64,000 nt of DNA, from positions 3,780 through 67,779 of the forward strand of contig NW_004450943.1 of the NCBI RefSeq assembly GCF_000321225.1, in the 5' to 3' direction. This stretch comes from Odobenus rosmarus divergens. Lineage: Eukaryota > Chordata > Mammalia > Carnivora > Odobenidae. This document shows positions 20,176-31,240 of the stretch, in pieces (position 1 is the first letter of the stretch; every line of letters starts with the position of its first letter). The notes below the pieces were generated by a model. It ran no database searches, was not told the origin of the DNA, and saw nothing but the letters and a program-made list of their open reading frames with translations. Both the position numbers and the translations under genes were made by a program.

Positions 20176-23014
20176 TTGTTTCCACAAATGGTACCTTTAG
20201 GTGTGAGGAATGTAGTAGGAATTCAGTTGGACAAATTAAGCTGTTTTTACATCATGTTCTGAAAATTTTATTTTATTTCATGTGCATTTTAAAAAACTCC
20301 AGATTTTCCTGGCTGACAACTTTAGCTCTAAGAATGCATGGGAGGAAGAGACAGTGTGTTTAGAAGTAAAGACAGTTTCAAATTGCCAATGAAGGAATCC
20401 AGATTTTGAGCAAGTATTCAATTGTGGGATAATGAAAATATTTCATGAAACATATTATTGTTGTTGGATGGATCCATACAACTAAACTTTTAATACAGAG
20501 ATACTCCTCATTAAAAATTTTAAGGATAAAGTCCTCTCTGACATTAGGTTGGATGTATCCCTGAATGAAGGGGGTGCCCTGAATTTTCCAGGGTACCACT
20601 CTGAGGTCACAGTGATCCAGATGGATTCCACTGTCCCACCAAATGAGATTCAATATGGACCCCTGACCTTCGACGGCAGAAAATATACTCCCTCCCTCCG
20701 TGACTCACTTTGGAAAAAAGAGAAGAGGAACGATAATAAAATGTGCTCTTTTGGAGATTCTGGGAGCATAAGGACAGAAACCTTGTGGGCAACAGGCTTA
20801 GGTTGGGTTGAAAACACACGGGAGTGATTCTGCGTCCATAGGAAGCCCTCCAGGTTGGCCGCAGCCTGGCTTTGTGAGAGCTTATTAGGATGCAAGGCAG
20901 TCATGCAGCCTTGTTCATGGAGCTTGTCTCACCTCTGTCCTCTCAACTCTGCCTAGGCCCATTCCTAAGTGTGAAAGTTCCGATTGTTATCTTGGTTACA
21001 GAATCCCATTCCTTGTCTGTTTTCTTTTGCCCTTATCCTCACACTTCTTTGAATGTCCTTTCATGGGACGCCTTGATCTGCTCCCAAAGAAATGCAATTA
21101 TCAGAAATCAACCTCTCTCACCCATTTCTGCCCTAAGCAGCTTTTGCCCACTGGTGAATTTCACATTGTACTGAGAAAGTCAGCAACTAATACTAATAAC
21201 AATAAAATATGTTTGTATTTTTTAGATGACTTTTTCCACTGAGGACTCCCTGGTGAGAGCCAGGCGCTGAGCAGAGTGAGTGTGTATATGAGCTGGAAAT
21301 AGAGAGCAAGAAAGAGACCTGGCCGGCTGAAGCCTTTCCTTGACAGCTAATTTCCATCTTTTGGTATCAAGGGGTCTGTGCCAGTAATTGGCATGCAGAT
21401 TGTGTCTGATGGGCCTGTTATACAGAATAAAGGAATCTGCTAGTTAGAATAAGCCAACCCCAGGCTGATGGATGGGGCATAAGGAGGTCATCGCAAAAGA
21501 GAAGTGTGTGTGTGTGTGTCCCTGTGCATGCGTGTGTTTCACAAGAATTCCTACCCCCTCCCTTCTCCCTCTTTATCCAGCAAACTCTAATCTTTCATAT
21601 TGCATCGAGACAAATGTTGCTCCATTTCTCTGCCTCTCTGTTTTTCCCTTGAAGGGATATTTGATGGAACCCACTCCAGGTTTTAATAAATTGTGGGGGC
21701 AAAGGAGAAATTAAAGCAGTGTCATGGTTTGTTAGCAGCCCAGAATCTTCCAGGATGGGACCAGGCTACAAATTATACTCTGGAATTAATTGGCAGAAGG
21801 TAGTTCTCCTGTCCATCATTCTTAATCCAAAGGCGTGGTAGAAGCAGCTATTGGCTATCAATAGGAAAACGTGGGCTGCTCTCCATTTCCCCTTTGCTTT
21901 GTCCAAGTCTTTAGTCCGATTAGGCAGCCGTTTTCTTGACCCCTGCCCTCCGTGCCTCCGTTAGGTAGGAGTCGTGCTATTTGCTGTTAACTTTTAGGTT
22001 AGCCAGACAATTCTAGGCATCCTCCTAAGCTGGGTGCTTCCAGTTCAGGTGCCCACTGAGAATTGCAGGGGTCCACACCTGGGCTTGCCATAGCCTTGGG
22101 AAGCGGAGAGAGAATTTAGCTTCCTTTTCCAAAGTTTTCGTGTTTTACAAACACTACAGAGTCAAGTCTTATAAATATGATATATGTATGTTAGATACAC
22201 TACCATGTTTAGGGTAAGATTTAAAGAAACACAAAAATATAGGAAGAACCAATTTGCTTCTGTTTCCGCATCCCTGGTTCTTCGCCCCCAGATAGGAATA
22301 GATGGTATTGATTCTTGCTCGCTTTGTCTGGGATGTGCCAGAACATTGGTCTATCACATTTAGACAGCTTGGGAAGTTTTGTGCTGTCCTCCAGGGCTTC
22401 GCTTTCCCTGAGAGCCCAGATCCCTGCCTCTTCATATAAGGGAGAAAATAACTCTATGCTCCCCAAGCCTGAGTCCATCTTCCCTGGCACAAAAGAGAAG
22501 CACTCCTCTATGTTGACCTCAGAAATCCTGGGGATGGACCTTTCCCAATTAGAAAGGAGTAACTTTCTAATGTCTAGCTCCCTTCTGTCTGACTATAAAA
22601 CTTAAGTTGATCACATTTGTTGAATGAATTTTTAAACTCCTATTTATAGTGTTTGTGGTCTTCCTTATAGTCTTTGGGCCTTGTCTCTGATAGTGCTTTT
22701 GACAATAAGGTGCGTGAGGCTTTTAAAAAGATTTTTCTTAAAAAAAGTAAATAAAAAGACTTTTCTTTAAAAACATATTCAAGCAGGACCCTGTAATATT
22801 TTAAAAAAGAAACAGATGAGTCCCTTATAGAAAATTCTTTGCTCTCTTATTTTTTATTAGATAAATTCAGTTGTGTCACTGAGCAGACAACCTCAAGTGT
22901 TCTAAAATTCTTCCTTTGTCTGCTGAACTGATCCAGAAGGGTCCCGTGGGGCTATCTCTTTGGGCCATGTCTTCCTGCAAGGCTGTCCTAACAGGTGGAT
23001 GCCGAAGAAACACT
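20176..23014. other. Long repeat-poor interval
   Basis: About 2.8 kb with no recognised transposon apart from a short TG run near 21505-21520. Several short open frames occur but none is recognised. Stretches at 21240-21480 and 21780-22100 are free of repeats and could hold conserved regulatory sequence, which cannot be judged from one genome. Confidence 0.4.
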
Positions 23015-23956
23015 TCAGAAGGTCAAAGGCATATCTGACCCGGTCCTACCCTTCTGCTTGGCTCTGCAAGCAGATTTTTTTCCCCCTTTGGTAATCTCAA
23101 AACCCCTAAGGGTGGGGCCAGTGTTACTTAATTCTTTTTCACTTCCGACAGCATATAGAAAAGTGCTCTGTCCAACAGAGGGGCTGGAGAGAAAGTAGAA
23201 TGAGGAGGGAAGTAAAGGAAGAGCAATGTTAGAAGCTAAGGAGCGGGAAGGAGAAGCAGGTAAAAATGAAGGCAAAGGAAAAGAGAAGAGAGAAAGAGAC
23301 TTGGAGAGACAGGAGCAGAGAGGGGAGGGTGCCGGATAGCCACCTCCCAGACCCCATTCTCCCCGTGGAGGCTGTCTGCCTCTCTGCCCCCTGCCAGAGT
23401 ACCCACTGCTCCAGGACATTGCTGCGCCACCAACAGGCCTGCAGGTCAAACAGGAGGCAGTAAATGCCAGGATTTCTTTGAACTCAGCATAGCCCCTGCT
23501 TAATGCCCTCCCCTGCTGGAGAGACCTCCCTGGCCCACTTCTGCCAAGTGTACCAGAGTGTCTTCTGTCGACTGCTGATGTAGATAGCATTCTCTGTCTC
23601 TCTCTCAGACACATCAGTATCTGGGAATTCTTGCTTTGTAACTGGAAGAGCATAGAGGTGTTTTTGGTGGCAGAAGATGTAAAAAGGAATAGGAGGAGAC
23701 TGGGTGGGTGGCCTGGTGTCTGCTTAAAGTTCAGCTCAGTGGATTGGGCATGAGGCCCGTGGGCTGAGAGTGGGGGACCCCTGGAAGACACAGAGGTCCC
23801 TGCTGGTGCCCGGTTCCTCCAGGTTGCCCAGGCCTGGGGGTGGGGGTGGAGGTGTTTTAGGAGTTGATGGGGCTTACCTGGTGAGACCCTGGGTGCTGAC
23901 AAAGCTGCTTTGGGACCCAGGTGATAAGGAGAGGCACAGAGCTGGGAAGAGACCAT
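23015..23956 (-). other. Longest open frame in the window (313 codons), function unknown
   Basis: A minus-strand frame of 313 codons starting with ATG at 23956. The predicted product is rich in serine, proline, leucine and arginine. It has a low-complexity serine/leucine section in its C-terminal third and no domain, signal peptide or membrane segment that I can identify. The C-terminal half lies over a purine-rich plus-strand stretch (23170-23340), which depletes stops on the minus strand and could explain the length by chance. No TATA box, Kozak context or splice partner was established. Coding status is doubtful. Confidence 0.2.
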
Positions 23957-24410
23957 TTCCCCACTTCTGCATGGGGCTCAGCACATGAGGGCACCTCTGG
24001 AGGGTGGCTTTGGAATCACCTGTCAGACCACCTGTGGCCTGGATGGAGGCATCCCTCCATGGGCTGGCAGAGGTGAGGCTCCTCGTGGGCAGGGCGATAA
24101 GGACAAATTAGATGTGGGGCCCAGACGAACGGAGGGCTGATGCTTGGTGGCAACTGCATAGACCAACTTACAAGTACCTGGCAGGCTCCCCTTGAGGATG
24201 CCCACAAATAACTGGGTGTACTTTAGATCTGTCTCAGTCTCTGGAGTCCTGCTGTTTTATAGGGGAATTATTAGGGCCATCAGAGGTCGAAGCTGATTTT
24301 CTAATTTCTGAGGCCACCCGCTCGAATGACAGAGATAAGAAAAGAAGGCTGCAGCTACGGGGAATAGGCCACTTGTCAAAAGTGTGGGTCTCCTTCTAAC
24401 AAGGTGCCTT

Positions 24411-24422
24411 CCAGCAGGGGCC
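24411..24422 (+). promoter_or_regulatory. Candidate CTCF-binding core
   Basis: CCAGCAGGGGCC matches the core CCASYAGRKGGC at 11 of 12 positions. It lies in repeat-free sequence 140 bp before a SINE pair. Sequence match only. Confidence 0.25.
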
Positions 24423-24563
24423 GACTGCAGTCACCGCCTGTCTCTGCCCCTCCAGAGGATGGACTTTACATATTTTACTACCCCAGCCTTGCCTCTGGAC
24501 AGGGAGCCTCCTTCTTAAAAGTCCTTTCCCCTTGTGTTCTTGGAGTATTAAAAACTTTAAACA

Positions 24564-24760
24564 GGGGTGCCTGGGTGGCTCAGATGGTTAAGCGTCTGCC
24601 TTCGGCTCAGGTCATGATCCCAGGGCCCTGGGATCGAGCCCCGCATTGGGCTCCCTGCTCAGCGGGGGGCCTGCTTCTTCCCCTTCCTCTGCTTCTCCCC
24701 CTGCTCTCTCTCTCTCTGTATCTCTGTGTCTCGAATGAATAAATAAAAAAAGTCTTAAAA
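24564..24760 (+). mobile_element. SINEC, full length
   Basis: Plus-strand SINE starting GGGGTGCCTGGGTGGCTCAG and ending in AATAAATAAAAAAAGTCTTAAAA. A perfect 14-base duplication AAAAACTTTAAACA lies at 24550-24563 and 24761-24774. Confidence 0.96.
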
Positions 24761-24785
24761 AAAAACTTTAAACAAAGCTCTTTAG

Positions 24786-24967
24786 AGGCACCTGGGTGGC
24801 TCAGTCAGTTAAGTGTCTGCCTTTGGCTCAGGTCATGATCCCAGGGTCCTGGGATCAAGGCCTGCATCAGGGGACTCCCTGCTCAGTGGGGAGCCTGCTT
24901 CTCCCTCTCCCTCTGCTCCTCCTCCTGCTCACACTCTCTCTCTCTCTCTCAAATAAATAAATAAAAA
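24786..24967 (+). mobile_element. SINEC, full length, abutting an L1
   Basis: A second plus-strand SINE only 25 bp after the previous one. Its AAATAAATAAATAAAAA tail runs straight into L1 sequence. No target duplication is visible, so a deletion or rearrangement at the junction is likely. Confidence 0.93.
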
Positions 24968-25895
24968 TTTCACCCAAAGAACAAATAATCCAATCAAGAA
25001 ATGGGCAGAAGACATGAGCAGACATTTCTCCAAAGAAGACATCCAAATGGCCAACAGACAGATGAAAAAATGCTCAACATTAATTGGCATCAGGGAAATA
25101 GAGAGCAAAACCACAATAAGATACCACCTCACACCAGTCAGAATGGCCAAAATTAACAAGTCAGGAAACGACTGATGTTGGCCAGGATGCGGAGAAAGGG
25201 GAACCCTTCTACACTGTTGGTGGGAATGCAAGCTGCTGCAACCACTCTGGAAAACAGTATGGAGGTTCCTCAAAAAGTTGAAATAGAATTACCCTACGAC
25301 CCAGCAATTGTACTACTGGGTATTTACCCCAAAGATACAAATATAGTGATCCGAAGAAACACCTGCACCCCAATGTTTATACTAGCAATGTTCCCAAGAG
25401 CCCAAATGTCCATCAACAGATGAGTGGATAAAGAAGATGTGGTATATATACATATATACACACACAATGGAATACTATGCAGGCATCAAAAAATTGAAAT
25501 TTTACCATTTGTAATGACATGGATGGAACTAGAGGGTATTATGGTAAGTGAAATAAGTCAGTCAGAGAAAGATAATTATCATATGATCTCATTAATATAT
25601 AGAATTTAAGAAACAAAACAGAGGATCATAGGGGAAGAGAGGAAAAAATAAAACAAGATGAAACCAGGGAGGGAGACAGACCATAAGAGAGTCTTCATCG
25701 TAGGAAACAAACTGAGGGTTGCCTGAAGGGAGGGGGATGGAAGGATGGGGTAACTGGGTGATGGACATTAAAGAGGGCACGCGATATAATGAGCACTGGG
25801 TATTATGTAAGACTGATGAATCACAGACCTGTACCTGTGAAACGAAAAATACATTATATGTTAATTAATTAAATTAAAAAAATGAAAAATAAAAC
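24968..25895 (+). mobile_element. 5'-truncated L1, single-module 3' UTR
   Basis: The L1 begins within the last third of ORF2 (AAAGAACAAATAATCCAATC) and runs to an A-rich end near 25890. The C-terminal ORF2 region is readable in pieces (25175-25423 and 25424-25609) broken by stops and a short TA/CA expansion at 25440-25470. ORF2 normally encodes the endonuclease and reverse transcriptase; neither catalytic domain is within this fragment. Its 3' UTR has only the first of the two modules found in the copy at 38730-39812. It is more decayed than that copy, so probably older. Confidence 0.93.
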
Positions 25896-26860
25896 TCTGT
25901 AGGGTTCAGGTGGGCCTTGTTTTATGCTCTGTTGATTTTTCTGTGTGTGTGTTCTTCTTCATTGTCCTGCCTGCCATAACTTTTGGCAACTCTAGAGAGC
26001 ACCAAGGCTAGCCAATGAAAATTAGGGAAACCCTTGTGCAAGTTATAAAAAAGTGCCCTTTCCTTGGGAGAAGAGCCCCATGTGGGGGTACATAATGCAG
26101 TGAGTGAAGTACAGGCTGATTTTGAGCTGCAGTCCTTCCTTGTCCCAGTGCCCTGTATGGAATGAGCTAGAAGGGGTGCTGGCCTCTTCCACCTTCTCAC
26201 TTGTCGAGGGTACTATCATCGTCATATGATCACATGCCTCATTTTCAATATTATTTTCTTATTGCCTACTTTGAGTTTTGTTAACTTTTACTAAAAATTA
26301 TCTTCCTTTTTCTCCATAAGTATGTGCTTTTAAAGTGTTGCTCTTTAGGGATATGAGTTTGTTACTGTGTTAACTACATGGCCAGTCAGGTTTTAATTGA
26401 GAAAACAAAATCACTTTGGTTATTGCAACAGAAAGAATCTAATTCAGGAAATTGTTTCAGCAGGAGGTAGAGTTGTTGAGAAGACAAGCAGTGGATGGAT
26501 GAGCAATAGCAGGAAGCTGCTCCCACTCCTTGGTTGGAGAAACAGAGGGAGGAGGTGATGTTATTAGGGACAGCCTTCTCGCAACTGTCAGGCTGCAAGG
26601 AATAAAGCCAACAGCCAACAAGCCAAAGATGGGAACATGGAAAGACAGACATTCTTGGTTCCTTGATGGCATCACTAGGTTGCCAAACCAACTCTATGAT
26701 CACCTTTTCCCCATTTTCTTGTTAGCAAAAAAAATAAATGCCTGTATTTGTTTGAATCAGTTAGCTAGATTTTCTTTTACTTATAACTGAATACATCTGA
26801 TGCAATATTTATCCAAGTCTTAAATAACCTGTTTACATTAATAACTGCATTAGATTATTC
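25896..26860. other. Unassigned sequence
   Basis: No recognised repeat or exon. A minus frame at 26386-26703 is unsupported. Confidence 0.4.
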
Positions 26861-27063
26861 TTTTTTTTAGATTTTATTTATTTATTTTTGAGAGAGAGAC
26901 AGCAACATGAATGGGTGGGGCAGAGGGAGAGGAAGAGAATCTCAAGCAGACTCCGTGCTGGGCATGGGGCCTGACGTGGGGCTTAATCCCAGGACCTTGA
27001 GATCATGACCTGAGCCAAAACCAAGAATCAGATGCTCAACCCATTGTGCCACCCAGATGCCCC
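26861..27063 (-). mobile_element. SINEC, reverse, diverged
   Basis: Reverse SINE from TTTTTTTTAGATTTTATTTA to GTGCCACCCAGATGCCCC, with many substitutions, so an older copy. No clean duplication. Confidence 0.9.
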
Positions 27064-27650
27064 TCACCCAGCCCTTTGAAGCATTAGCTGGCTGGCTGAG
27101 GCAGCAATGATGGCCACACCTGGCCTGTGGGTGCAGATGCCACCCCAAGCCACAGGGGCAAATTGCAGGTGCTGGTCAGTAACTGGAAGTGGAGCTGGGG
27201 ATGATGCACACTGGAATTCAGCTCAGGGGTCTTCCACTGAACACTACCACTGTGTGATTCATTCAGCAAGCCCAGCCACTGTCTTCCTACCAGGGGTCCT
27301 GGAGGAAGTAGTTTCCATTTCCTTCTGTCCAGCAGTGGACGCAGGGCTTTCAGTGGCCCACACAATATAAACACACCATTATAGTATTTATCCCAGAAGC
27401 TCCCCTGAGCCTGAAACTCGACAATGCACTCAAAGATCTCTTCTCTTTTTGCTTGGGTTCTGTGATCTCAGGGCTGAAAAAAAAGAAAAATTTTTAATGA
27501 AAAAAAGAGATGTCTTGAGGCAAGGACCCATTTTCTGTCTCTTTACTGATGATTTTCAGTCTGGGTTGGTTTTGCTTGTTTATCTTGAGCAGCAGTGGGA
27601 AAGCGTACCTTGTAGAGGTGATTGGACAAACATTTAAGAGTTCTTGAACA

Positions 27651-27744
27651 GGGGGAGCCTACTTCTCCCTCTGCCCCTCCCCTTGCTTGTGCCCACTTTC
27701 TCTCTCTTTCTCTCTCAAGTAAATAAATAAAATCTTAAAAAAAA
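27651..27744 (+). mobile_element. 5'-truncated SINEC
   Basis: Only the 3' 94 bp of a SINE is present (GGGGGAGCCTACTTCTCCC through AATAAATAAAATCTT and poly-A). The perfect duplication AGTTCTTGAACA at 27639-27650 and 27745-27756 directly flanks it. Truncation therefore happened at insertion. It lacks the tRNA-like promoter. Confidence 0.95.
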
Positions 27745-28021
27745 AGTTCTTGAACAGTGGGTCCATTTTGCCCACCTGGAATGTTCAGTTTTGTGGCACA
27801 TAAACTAGGCTCAAATACTCCACAAACTGTTGGAAATTGGTCTCATAATAACCAAACTCTTTTTGATGGATTTTGTTTTTTCTTTCACCTTTTGTATTAT
27901 AAAGCTTTTTATATTTTGTCTTACAACTATTATGCAACCACTTTTACATCTTATTATTACAGGGCATAAAAATTCTGAAGTTGATATAATTCATCATCAT
28001 TATCATAAGCAAGATGTATCA

Positions 28022-28106
28022 TAGGGCTTACTATATGCCAGGCCCCGAGCTAAGCCCTTTCCAAAAACTAACTCATTTTAACCTCATAACAACCTTATAA
28101 GGTAAA
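28022..28106 (-). mobile_element. MIR fragment, left part (split by LTR)
   Basis: TACTATATGCCAGGCCCCGAG and AACCTCATAACAACCTTATAAG are reverse MIR 3'-half sequence. The rest of the same MIR resumes at 28480 after an LTR. Confidence 0.85.
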
Positions 28107-28479
28107 TGTTAGGGATTGGATTGGGTCCCCAGTTCTAATCCTAGTACTTCAGAATTTGATCTTATTTGGAGATAGGGTCTTTCCAGAGATAACCAAGTTA
28201 AAGTGAAGTCACTAGGATGAGCCCTAATCCAATATGACTGGTGTCCTGATGGAAAGGGAAAATTTGGACACATAGATATGCTTTCAGGGAAGATGAGGTG
28301 AAGACAGAGGGAGAAAATGGCCATCTACTAGCCAAGGAGAGAGGCCTCGGAAAGAACCAACCCTGCCGACACCGTGATTTCAGACTTCCAGCCACGGGAA
28401 CTAGGAGACAGTAAGTTTCTGTTGTTTGAGTTACTCAGTTTGTGGTATATTGTTCTGGCAACCCTAATAAATGAGTACA
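28107..28479 (+). mobile_element. Solo MaLR LTR (MLT1A/MST-like)
   Basis: A 373-bp LTR starting TGTTAGGGATTGG and ending GAGTACA, with the diagnostic sequences TTGGAGATAGGGTCTTT, GGTGTCCTGATGG and TTTGTGGTATATTGTTCTGG. The flanking GTAAA repeats exactly (28102-28106 and 28480-28484). It is a solo LTR inserted in a MIR. Confidence 0.93.
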
Positions 28480-28590
28480 GTAAATATACTATTATTACCT
28501 AATGATGCTACCATTATCCTCATTTTCAGATGAGGGAGCTGAGGCACAGAGAGGATAAAAAGCTTGCCTAAGTTTACAAAACTAAGTTGG
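28480..28590 (-). mobile_element. MIR fragment, right part (split by LTR)
   Basis: ATCCTCATTTTCAGATGAGG and GAGGCACAGAGAGGATAAAAAG continue the reverse MIR interrupted at 28106. Confidence 0.85.
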
Positions 28591-29288
28591 AGATTGTCTG
28601 CCAAGCACGTTGGGAGGATGTGGGGGTGGGCCTAGCTCCCCAAGCACCCAATTATACTGAAAATAGTCAAATGGAGTGGGTATCTTCAGTCTTAGGGGTC
28701 CGGGTTTCATTTACCACAGGATTCCCCTCTTTCCCAAGTCTTTCATTGCTGCGTCAGTGGACTTTGTGTGGAAGTGGATCCTATGTTTGCTTAACTGAAA
28801 ACTGAGACTGCGTTTCTGGACATTTGAAAGGGCCCAAGACCCAGCTGTTTGCTGGCCTGTTCGAAGGATGTGGGCTCTGTCGGCTGTGGAGATGTTCAGG
28901 TGCTGCATGTTACTTTTGCTTGTAACCCCCTGGTAGGGGAGCTAGACACGCGCACACAGTGTGTATATACCCTTACCACTTCCGGTATGCACACATATTG
29001 GTACACACATATTCCTCAGTTACATCCACATTTGCAAAGAGAAACACACACAGATCTGGACACACATACAAATATAGGCAAACACCCTTGTCCCCAGAAT
29101 ATGCCTATACTCACTCAAGCAGCACACCTATCCACTTACATACTTCCACACCATCATGGCTGTTCTCACTCCCACGTGAATGTGCACATGCATGGGCCTA
29201 TACACGCAAACCTGAGAACACACAGTTGAGTGGGCTCGCATTGTTGGACTTGCATCTCATCAGAGTGTGTGACAAGCTAGTGTTGTGT
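28591..29288. other. Unassigned sequence with a CA-rich stretch
   Basis: From 28945 to 29225 the plus strand holds scattered ACACA/CACACAT motifs that look like a badly decayed CA repeat. The frame at 28849-29229 is a by-product of this composition. No gene is seen. Confidence 0.5.
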
Positions 29289-29500
29289 CTTAGGTTGCCC
29301 AGAAGCAGATCCTGAGATGAAAGGGAGCGTGCTAGTGATTTATTAAGGAAGTGCTCCCAGGGGAGATGTGTAAGGGAGTAGGTTGAGCAGGATGGGGAAG
29401 AAGAGGAAGCTACACAATGTGATTTGGGTGAGATTGTAGCCTTGGCAGGATCCTTTGTGCTGCTCTGGAGTGCAAATCACCCCTCATTTTGTCTCTCATT
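29289..29500 (+). repeat. Old interspersed repeat, family not named (copy 1)
   Basis: CCCAGAAGCAGATCCTGAGA and GTGATTTATTAAGGAAGTGC are shared in part with 37764-37930, which has CAAGTGATTTATTAAGGAG followed by a similar GGGAGTGG/AGGAAG-rich body. Confidence 0.5.
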
Positions 29501-29724
29501 GAGGCGAGGGAAGTGGCTCTCATACTGCAGCAGTCATGCACTGGTACCCCAAGGGCATAAACTCCCAGGCACTCTGTCTATCCTTGTGCCTGGGGAAAGG
29601 TTTTAGTAGCCCGGGGCTCATTCCCTGAAGACTGCAGGGTGAGAGCTTTCTGAAGCAAAGCACACAGGGAAGGAATCTTGGTAATGGCACACAGTACTGG
29701 TAGAGGGGATCTGGGCAGAGTACT

Positions 29725-29726
<2 letters not shown>

Positions 29727-29772
<46 letters not shown>
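29727..29772. repeat. (TG)n microsatellite
   Basis: About 23 uninterrupted TG units. Confidence 0.98.
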
Positions 29773-29774
<2 letters not shown>

Positions 29775-30330
29775 GTGAGGGGACTACAGGGAGCTATGGG
29801 TGTGGGGAGATTTCTTTCAAGGAGCAGAAGGATGATCCAGCAAGATAGGGAGGTGCGGAGCCTGTGGGTATGAGTCCTGGCCCAAGAAGGCCACCTGAGC
29901 AGGGGCTGGAACAAATAGCTCAGAGAGGGCAATCTACTGAGCAGAGGCTATTTGCACCCCAGGGATCTTCATGCCTCCTTGGCCAGGATGTGAGGAAGAC
30001 TAAGGGTCAGCCTTGGAGTCAGCTGTAATTCCATGCACCTAGGGGGAGAGGCGGATCACAAGGAAGGAAGACAAGCTGAGGCTCCAGGCACAGGGCAATA
30101 ACCCTCTGCTGCAGGTAGTCCTAGGCTCTCCCCACACTTAGCAGGTTCTAGGTGGCTGCCGCAGAGAACTGGTTCTGCTGGTGCATCGGGGGGGTGGGGG
30201 GTGGTTAGGAGGGATCATTTCTTTTGTTCATCCCCTTTGGCCAACTGGATTTCAGCTCCTATGTACAGAATGGCAGAGCCATAGACCGATCCAAGGTCGG
30301 GGACAGGGGGAGGAAACTAACTAGTGGGTA

Positions 30331-30455
30331 TTACTTTCTCCATTTTGAAAATGAAGAAACTGAGTCAGGAGAGGTAAAGTGAGTTGCCTAAAGTCACACG
30401 GGGGTACAGTGGTGGCATTGGGGGATTCAAACCCAGACCTGTGCTCCTAATGGCT
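30331..30455 (-). mobile_element. MIR, reverse
   Basis: CTCCATTTTGAAAATGAAGA, AACTGAGTCAGGAGAGG, GCCTAAAGTCACAC and AACCCAGACCTGTGCTCC follow the reverse MIR core in order. Confidence 0.9.
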
Positions 30456-30599
30456 GGATTGGCTCAGGGCCAGGGGCCTATGGGATAGAGGCAGCAACGG
30501 CAGCAGAGGCAGCCCCAGGTGTGGGGTCCCAACTGGCTAGTCTGGGAGTGGTTGCCAGGCTCAGCCCAGGTCTGCTTTCCTCACTGTGAGAAGACTATC

Positions 30600-31240
30600 A
30601 GGCCCCATGTTTCTCCTGGCAGGAGCTGGTCTGCAATCTACTGGGAAGAAAACCACTGGAAATAGATAAGAAAGGAAATATCGCTCATGAACAAGCAATA
30701 ATTTTAAGGGACTGGACAGTTTAAATTCATATTTTAAAATAATTTATTTGCAACGGCACAGTCCTGCTTAAATATAAACCAAATTTTCATTAGCGAACAG
30801 AATGCTTAACATCTGAAGCCCTGACTAGTTCAGGGCTGTTTGCAGGAAAAGGGGTAAGAAATTGCTTTATCTCTGTCTGCATGACTAAAAAGGTCACCGT
30901 AGAAAGAAGAAAGGGAAGACTTGCCCAAGGACAAATTCCAGCCTAAACTTTAGGATGCAAAAGCCATTTGGTTACCACAATGACAGTTTCCCAGCCTCAC
31001 CTGTAGCAGGGGGAAGAAGCTGTTGGCAGCTTTAAAATATTAATTTTCTCTGCTACAAGTTGTTTACTTGAAAGCTGGTGCCCCACTTTCAAGCAAGATT
31101 GCTGTGGTCCTTAATAAATATTTGGCAATTTGGTTAACACCCAACACTTTTAAACCTGCCTTTGGCCTTAATCTTGTAGTGTTTGAGAGCTGATTCTTGA
31201 AATAATGGGAGGTTGAGGATAAAGACCTCACCACCTGGCG
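30600..31240. other. Repeat-free A/T-rich block, candidate conserved non-coding element
   Basis: No transposon is recognised. The block is rich in homeodomain-like (TAATTT, ATTAATT) and forkhead-like (AATAAATATTTGG) words and has no long frame. Such sequence often proves to be conserved enhancer DNA, but conservation cannot be seen here. Confidence 0.3.

Noticed and set aside
28849..29229. 126-codon frame as a gene
   Set aside because: It tracks a decayed CA-rich stretch with biased His/Thr composition; no family recognised.
29618..29932. Frame with a long Thr-His repeat as a protein
   Set aside because: The repeat is simply a translated (TG)n microsatellite.
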